A DNA stretch of 64,000 nt from Maylandia zebra (Eukaryota; Chordata; Actinopteri; Cichliformes; Cichlidae): contig NC_135185.1 of the NCBI RefSeq assembly GCF_041146795.1, positions 6,621,529 through 6,685,528 on the forward strand, given 5' to 3'. The translations under genes and the position numbers were made by a program. Of this stretch, positions 60,201-64,000 are shown piece by piece (the stretch's first letter is position 1; each line of letters opens with the position of its first letter). Under the pieces are notes generated by a model that was not told where the DNA came from, ran no database searches, and saw only the letters and a program-made list of their open reading frames with translations.

Positions 60201-63200
60201 TGAGCCTGTGTGCCCACAACGTTTGCACTGGTTACTGTAATCTCTCCTGGGGTGTAACTCCCTCCCCAGGTGGTGCTGTCTGCACCATTTAGTTACCGGA
60301 TTTCCTCCTTCTTGCAGCCACAGATACACTTTGCTAAATAACTAGCATTTAGCAAAGTGTGAACTAGCTGATAAGTTACCATCTTCATCCTTTTGTCCAA
60401 ATATTGGTGCAACTTGGCGTGTTGTCTGCTGCTCTGTTTGGCCCTTTTTTTTTTCTTCTTCTGTGAATTTTCCCTAAGTGCTCTTGGCTATTACTGCAAG
60501 AAAGGAGGAATCCCCTTTTTGTGAGCTATTCTACTAAGTCCTGATGTACTTAATAGAGGAGATTCTGGGCTTTTTGTTGATATCTCATGTGTTTGGGTGG
60601 CCTGTTTTACTGTAGCTCCAAAGAGGAAGGAAATAACAAAAAAAGTTAAATGGGAAGATTCCTTTTCCTCAGTTTTATATCCTGTACAACATATGATTCA
60701 CTAGATTGCCGTACCTTGACATCTTCTTTAAACTGATCCTCCAGGTCTCGCATAAGCTTGTCAATCAAACTATCTACCGCTTTTTGAAAGCCGTTCACCC
60801 CATCTTTACAGGTTTCTTTGTACTCCTCCATGTGTTTCCTGCAGGAGAAAACAACAACAAATAAAAAAACTTGATCATCATGAGGTTGCATGGTGATAAT
60901 ATTGCCACATTTTCAATCAGAACTGCACTGGTGAGTCTGGTGAAGCACATCTCATTTGCTTACATTAATTTTAAGTAATTACTTGAGTATGTTGCATGTT
61001 TATTTCTGTCTTATACTACCTACAAGTTACACGTGTTTTCAAAATTACAGTTTTTTAATCAATTTTTCCAGACTTTTTGTTTTTTAATGAAGCACTTTGG
61101 GGCAAACCGTGAGATATATTTCTCTTCACACTTCACATCTCAATTCATTTAAATAACTCGCATGTTTTTACAGGGTAGGGTTGGTGTATTTTTATTTATA
61201 TTTTGTTTTTTATTTTTCCCATTCCCTGTTTAATACTCTGCAAGAGTTGGTGTGTCCTGAGAGGGTTATCTACAGAGTTGCTAACCCCTCAGCTTCCTAA
61301 CAGATGTACCTGCAAGTGTGAACATCCCAGGTGACGTCATTCTTTGGATTTACAAGATTTCCAGAAAACTATGACCTCGATTTCGACCTCAGTGAGATTT
61401 AAACTCATCTGATGGATCTAAGGCATCAGCACGGTGATGACAATCATGGTTACAATGATGATAATAATGTGAAAGCCCAGGGAGCCATTGTGTGATCAGG
61501 CTTTGGTTCTACCATCTGTGTTATTTAGGGGTTTTTTTTTGCCATTCATCCTAACCACCTCTTTTTACAGACTCTATATATCACCAGGATCTGAATTCTC
61601 AGACTGAATTCTCTGCAGAATGAGGACACCTCTGCCAATATGACGTTTGCTTTTATTTCAGTAACATGTTGAATGTGGTCCTATCAGGTCTTTTTATCAC
61701 TGCTATTCACTGTTGTTTTAGCCTGTTTAGGCATTTTGATTAAGCCATCTCCTAAACTTCCTGCAGAAAACTCAATACAGTGGAGCTGAATTATTATTTT
61801 TGTTTGTTTTTTTAATTAACTTTATCAAAGGCAGACACGGTGTGTCTTTTCCCTTAATGTGTCTCCAGTTCCCTGCATATTTCTAGACTTCCTTGTGTTT
61901 TCCCTGGCACTACAGGCAGGAAAAGTGTGTGTACTGAATCAAGCTTTCAAACAGGAATACTGAAGGGCTTTCCTAGTTTAAACATAACAAAAGGTCTGAT
62001 GAGATTTCCCAGACAGACTTTAGCACTACATCTATTTCTCTTCCCAGTCCTTCCATGTACATATATGGAAAGAAACAGGCGGTGACAGGAGAAACATGAA
62101 CACAGCAGGATCAGTAACAAAAGAGATAGCAGTAATTAAATCAAGCAAAGCCCAGCTAACCAAAATGATAGCAAAAACTAAACTAAGCATGAAAATACTC
62201 CCTGAACAGATAGCCAATCTGTCCAGGGTATACCCCACATCGTGCCCTATGGAAGCTAGGATAGGCTCTAGGTTTAACCTGCAGCTACGCCTGCAGCTAT
62301 AAATATAAAGTGTTAGAACCTTGATTAAATATCCCTGCAGAAACTGAGCTAACCAGCACAGCGAGTGACAGAAGCAGCTGGTGTGCCCGCAGTACTTTCT
62401 CTTTCTCCCGATTATACCACAGCAGCGTTTCACATTCAGAGCCCTGCTTCTCTGAAATCACGTGGATCTCTTTTTGTTCTGGCATATAAAAGCCTCTGCT
62501 GTCCCATCCAAAGAACTCCCACACTTGTGAGACTCAGCAGTCGTGGCACACAACAGAATTACTGTCCCGGCAGATATATGTCAGAGCTGAATATCTGCGA
62601 GATGACTCATCCAAGCAAAAGACAACCATGAACTTCCGCTCAAGTCTGCACATTCGATTTTTTTGATTCATTTCAAAAAACTTGAATAAAGAGAATGACA
62701 GAATAGATTCTCTGTTATAAACATTAAACTGCTTTGTTACAATGAACAATACACATATTGTTTTCAGAGGATGGGTAATACATATTCAGAACCTACTGGC
62801 AGTCATGTTCGTCACACTTTTGGTTTTCTTGAGATAAATTGTAATGCTTTTTCTGACTTTAGGTAATATACCTTTCATTCTCTTTGATTTTGCATGCTTT
62901 TTTTTTAATCAAAAAATCGGGACTAAATAGCACCCTGGTGCATTTTTTTTTAATTAAAATTGCTCATAAATCCATCCTGTCTGTAAATCCACACGAGATG
63001 AATGAGCTGACAGATTTATTGGGGGGGAAAATGTGGCGTGATCCCTCTAGATAACCGTGTCACGACATGCTAAATCTGGCAGGGCATTCGTGGATGTTTT
63101 CAGGAAGTCACGTGACTTACTTTAAAGAAGTAAAGCTGTTAATGTATGTAATGCGATACTCTGTCCACAAAGGCTGGTGAGAGGTGCAATGCTGGCTGAA

Positions 63201-63213
63201 CGCTTTTTCAAAC
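51205..63213 (-). CDS. Divergent TNFAIP2/EXOC3-like gene D, 3' part
   Basis: Six exons on the minus strand: 63121-63213 (93 nt), 60715-60838 (124), 58048-58170 (123), 57226-57378 (153), 56513-56634 (122) and 51205-51424 (220, with stop). Phases and splice positions equal exons 7-12 of gene B (93, 124, 120, 156, 122, 151), although protein similarity looks low. Shared features include the donor straight after an ATG codon (LFEDM here, LFARM in B), EYIGQLM against EYVRRLL, and the last exon starting with the third base of a Ser codon followed by KKHLVAVL (EKHVSALL in B). The C terminus is longer than in B. The last intron is 5.1 kb and carries a SINE. Upstream exons lie beyond the right edge. 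Family membership is firm from exon architecture; the exact name (tnfaip2, exoc3l4 or other) I cannot fix. Confidence 0.75.
51885..52141 (-). mobile_element. tRNA-derived SINE in gene D last intron
   Basis: On the minus strand the head GTGGCTCAGGCGGTAGAGC is a Pol III A box and GGTTTGATCC a B box, about 35 bp apart. The body contains TATCCTTGGGCAAGATACTAA and the 3' part AAAGCGCTATATAAG. It resembles the AFC-type SINEs known from African cichlids; the family name is from memory. Confidence 0.75.
52142..56512 (-). other. Rest of gene D last intron
   Basis: Long intron (51425-56512) with no other supported exon. Frames at 52381-52734 and 53641-53940 lack family similarity and splice context. 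A short imperfect C run lies near 51549. Confidence 0.5.
58171..60714 (-). other. Gene D intron with inverted repeat
   Basis: Contains the Penelope-like fragment listed separately and otherwise AT-rich sequence without exons. Confidence 0.55.
58436..58985. mobile_element. Second Penelope-like fold-back fragment
   Basis: Same modules as 37.6-38.8 kb in shorter form: GGAGCTTGGAAAGAAAAG (58437 on) is inverted at about 58920-58950, and the plus strand between encodes KEDRWFERRVKEAIYVHCE (58769-58830). More decayed than the first copy. Confidence 0.5.
60839..63120 (-). other. Gene D intron with dispersed repeat piece
   Basis: No exon. The fragment CAGGGTATACCCCACATCGTG...GGATAGGCTCTAGG (about 62220-62275) is a known kind of dispersed fish repeat. 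The plus and minus frames around 62.0-62.6 kb derive from it and its flanks. Confidence 0.5.
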
Positions 63214-64000
63214 CTGCAGAGGAAAGAAGAAGCTTCAGTCAAAAGATGAGGCGGACAGAGTTAAACAAGCCAGATAAATAACAGGGGTTTAAAAATAATA
63301 ACATTTTGTGACATTTTGTTGTAAAGCAAAGTTACAGACTTTATAGGAAACAGAAACCCTCCAAGGGGGATGGAAAGATAACAGGAAAAAGTGATGTTTA
63401 AAATAATGAATGCATAAGAAGTGTTGTTAAAATGTGCAAAAGTGCAAAGAAAGGTTATTTATTAATCATAAATACACTAGGGGGATTTGCAGAAAGGCTG
63501 AAAAGTCATAGCTGCACGATGCAGAAAGTTTTCCATCAGCTTCGCAGCTCCAAGTAAATAAAAGGTCTTTTCTGTTTCAGCATGACAGCGCTTGTGGGCA
63601 AGTCATCTCCGTTTCCCAAGTTTTGTGTGGGAGTCTTGTTATTTCCTTTTCACTGATTAATTCTGGTGTATAATCCTTTATTTTGATTATGTTTTGTTTC
63701 TTTTCTGTTATATTTTGGGTAGAATGTCTGCAGGGGAAGATGGAGGAGGGAGATTGCTTATACACACTGTGTGGGATGGGGACAAACACATGATCCTCAG
63801 AGGATTGTCTGACCAATCGAGGGGAATATTCTTGTATTGCTTAACATAACATAACATAACATTACTGTCTGATCACTGCAAAAAGGTCAGCGTCCTGATT
63901 TTTCATTTGTTTGCTTTTTTAGGTGGATGCTTTCCTCTTCCTCATCTCAGTTCTTTATCACAAGTTATTTTAATCCAGTTGTTTTTGCTGTTCTCTTGTT
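63214..64000 (-). other. Gene D intron to window edge
   Basis: No match to the next upstream exon of the family (expected 95 nt ending CAGAG before a GT). A (AACAT)n tract is at 63842-63862. Confidence 0.5.

Noticed and set aside
62032..62631. Frames on both strands near 62.3 kb
   Set aside because: Overlap a dispersed fish repeat fragment and lack splice or family support.

Overview
The window looks like teleost nuclear DNA, most likely a percomorph such as a cichlid. Introns are short with GT/AG ends, transposons are dense (at least five hAT-type elements with intact 8-bp target duplications), CA/CG microsatellites are long, and there is a tRNA-derived SINE. I infer the group from repeat style only; no ribosomal or mitochondrial marker is present.

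Host genes: all supported host genes lie on the minus strand and belong to one family, the Sec6/EXOC3-TNFAIP2 (M-Sec) proteins. Read in transcription order (right to left) they are: gene D (51.2-63.2 kb, exons 7-12, 5' end beyond the right edge), a divergent older paralogue; gene B (25.1-31.6 kb), complete, 11 coding exons joining into an uninterrupted 640-residue frame; copy C (11.2-13.3 kb), only the last four coding exons; and copy A (3.5-5.1 kb, continuing past the left edge), whose coding exon 1 carries a deletion of about 310 bp. A, C and B are tandem duplicates with shared upstream and 3' flanks. Breakpoints can be placed near 6.0 kb and 18.3-18.5 kb. A TATA-like box and an NF-kB-like site are kept in the upstream block.

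Transposons explain most of the rest. 0.17-3.4 kb: a hAT element with a second hAT inside it, in an intron of copy A. 6.06-9.25 kb: a four-level nest (solo LTR > hAT > piggyBac-like element > LINE). 9.8-11.16 kb: a solo LTR inside another solo LTR-like element. 15.1-18.3 kb: a broken LINE with endonuclease and reverse transcriptase. 18.6-24.6 kb: a 6-kb hAT holding a smaller hAT and a striking LTR-internal-LTR-internal-LTR array (21.24-23.81 kb). That array has tRNA-Pro-type primer sites, polypurine tracts and an internal region made only of 42-bp hairpin-forming repeats. 28.9-30.1 kb: a fold-back element with arms of about 315 bp inside an intron of gene B. 37.6-38.8, 47.0-47.4 and 58.4-59.0 kb: inverted-repeat elements, two of which resemble Penelope-like sequence. 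41.5-43.4 kb: another hAT.

From 33.3 to 51.2 kb there is no gene I can support apart from one candidate orphan exon at 34.56 kb. The most noteworthy structures are the gene-less tandem LTR element with hairpin repeats and the triplicated TNFAIP2-like locus with three different structural states (complete, 5'-deleted, 3' fragment).
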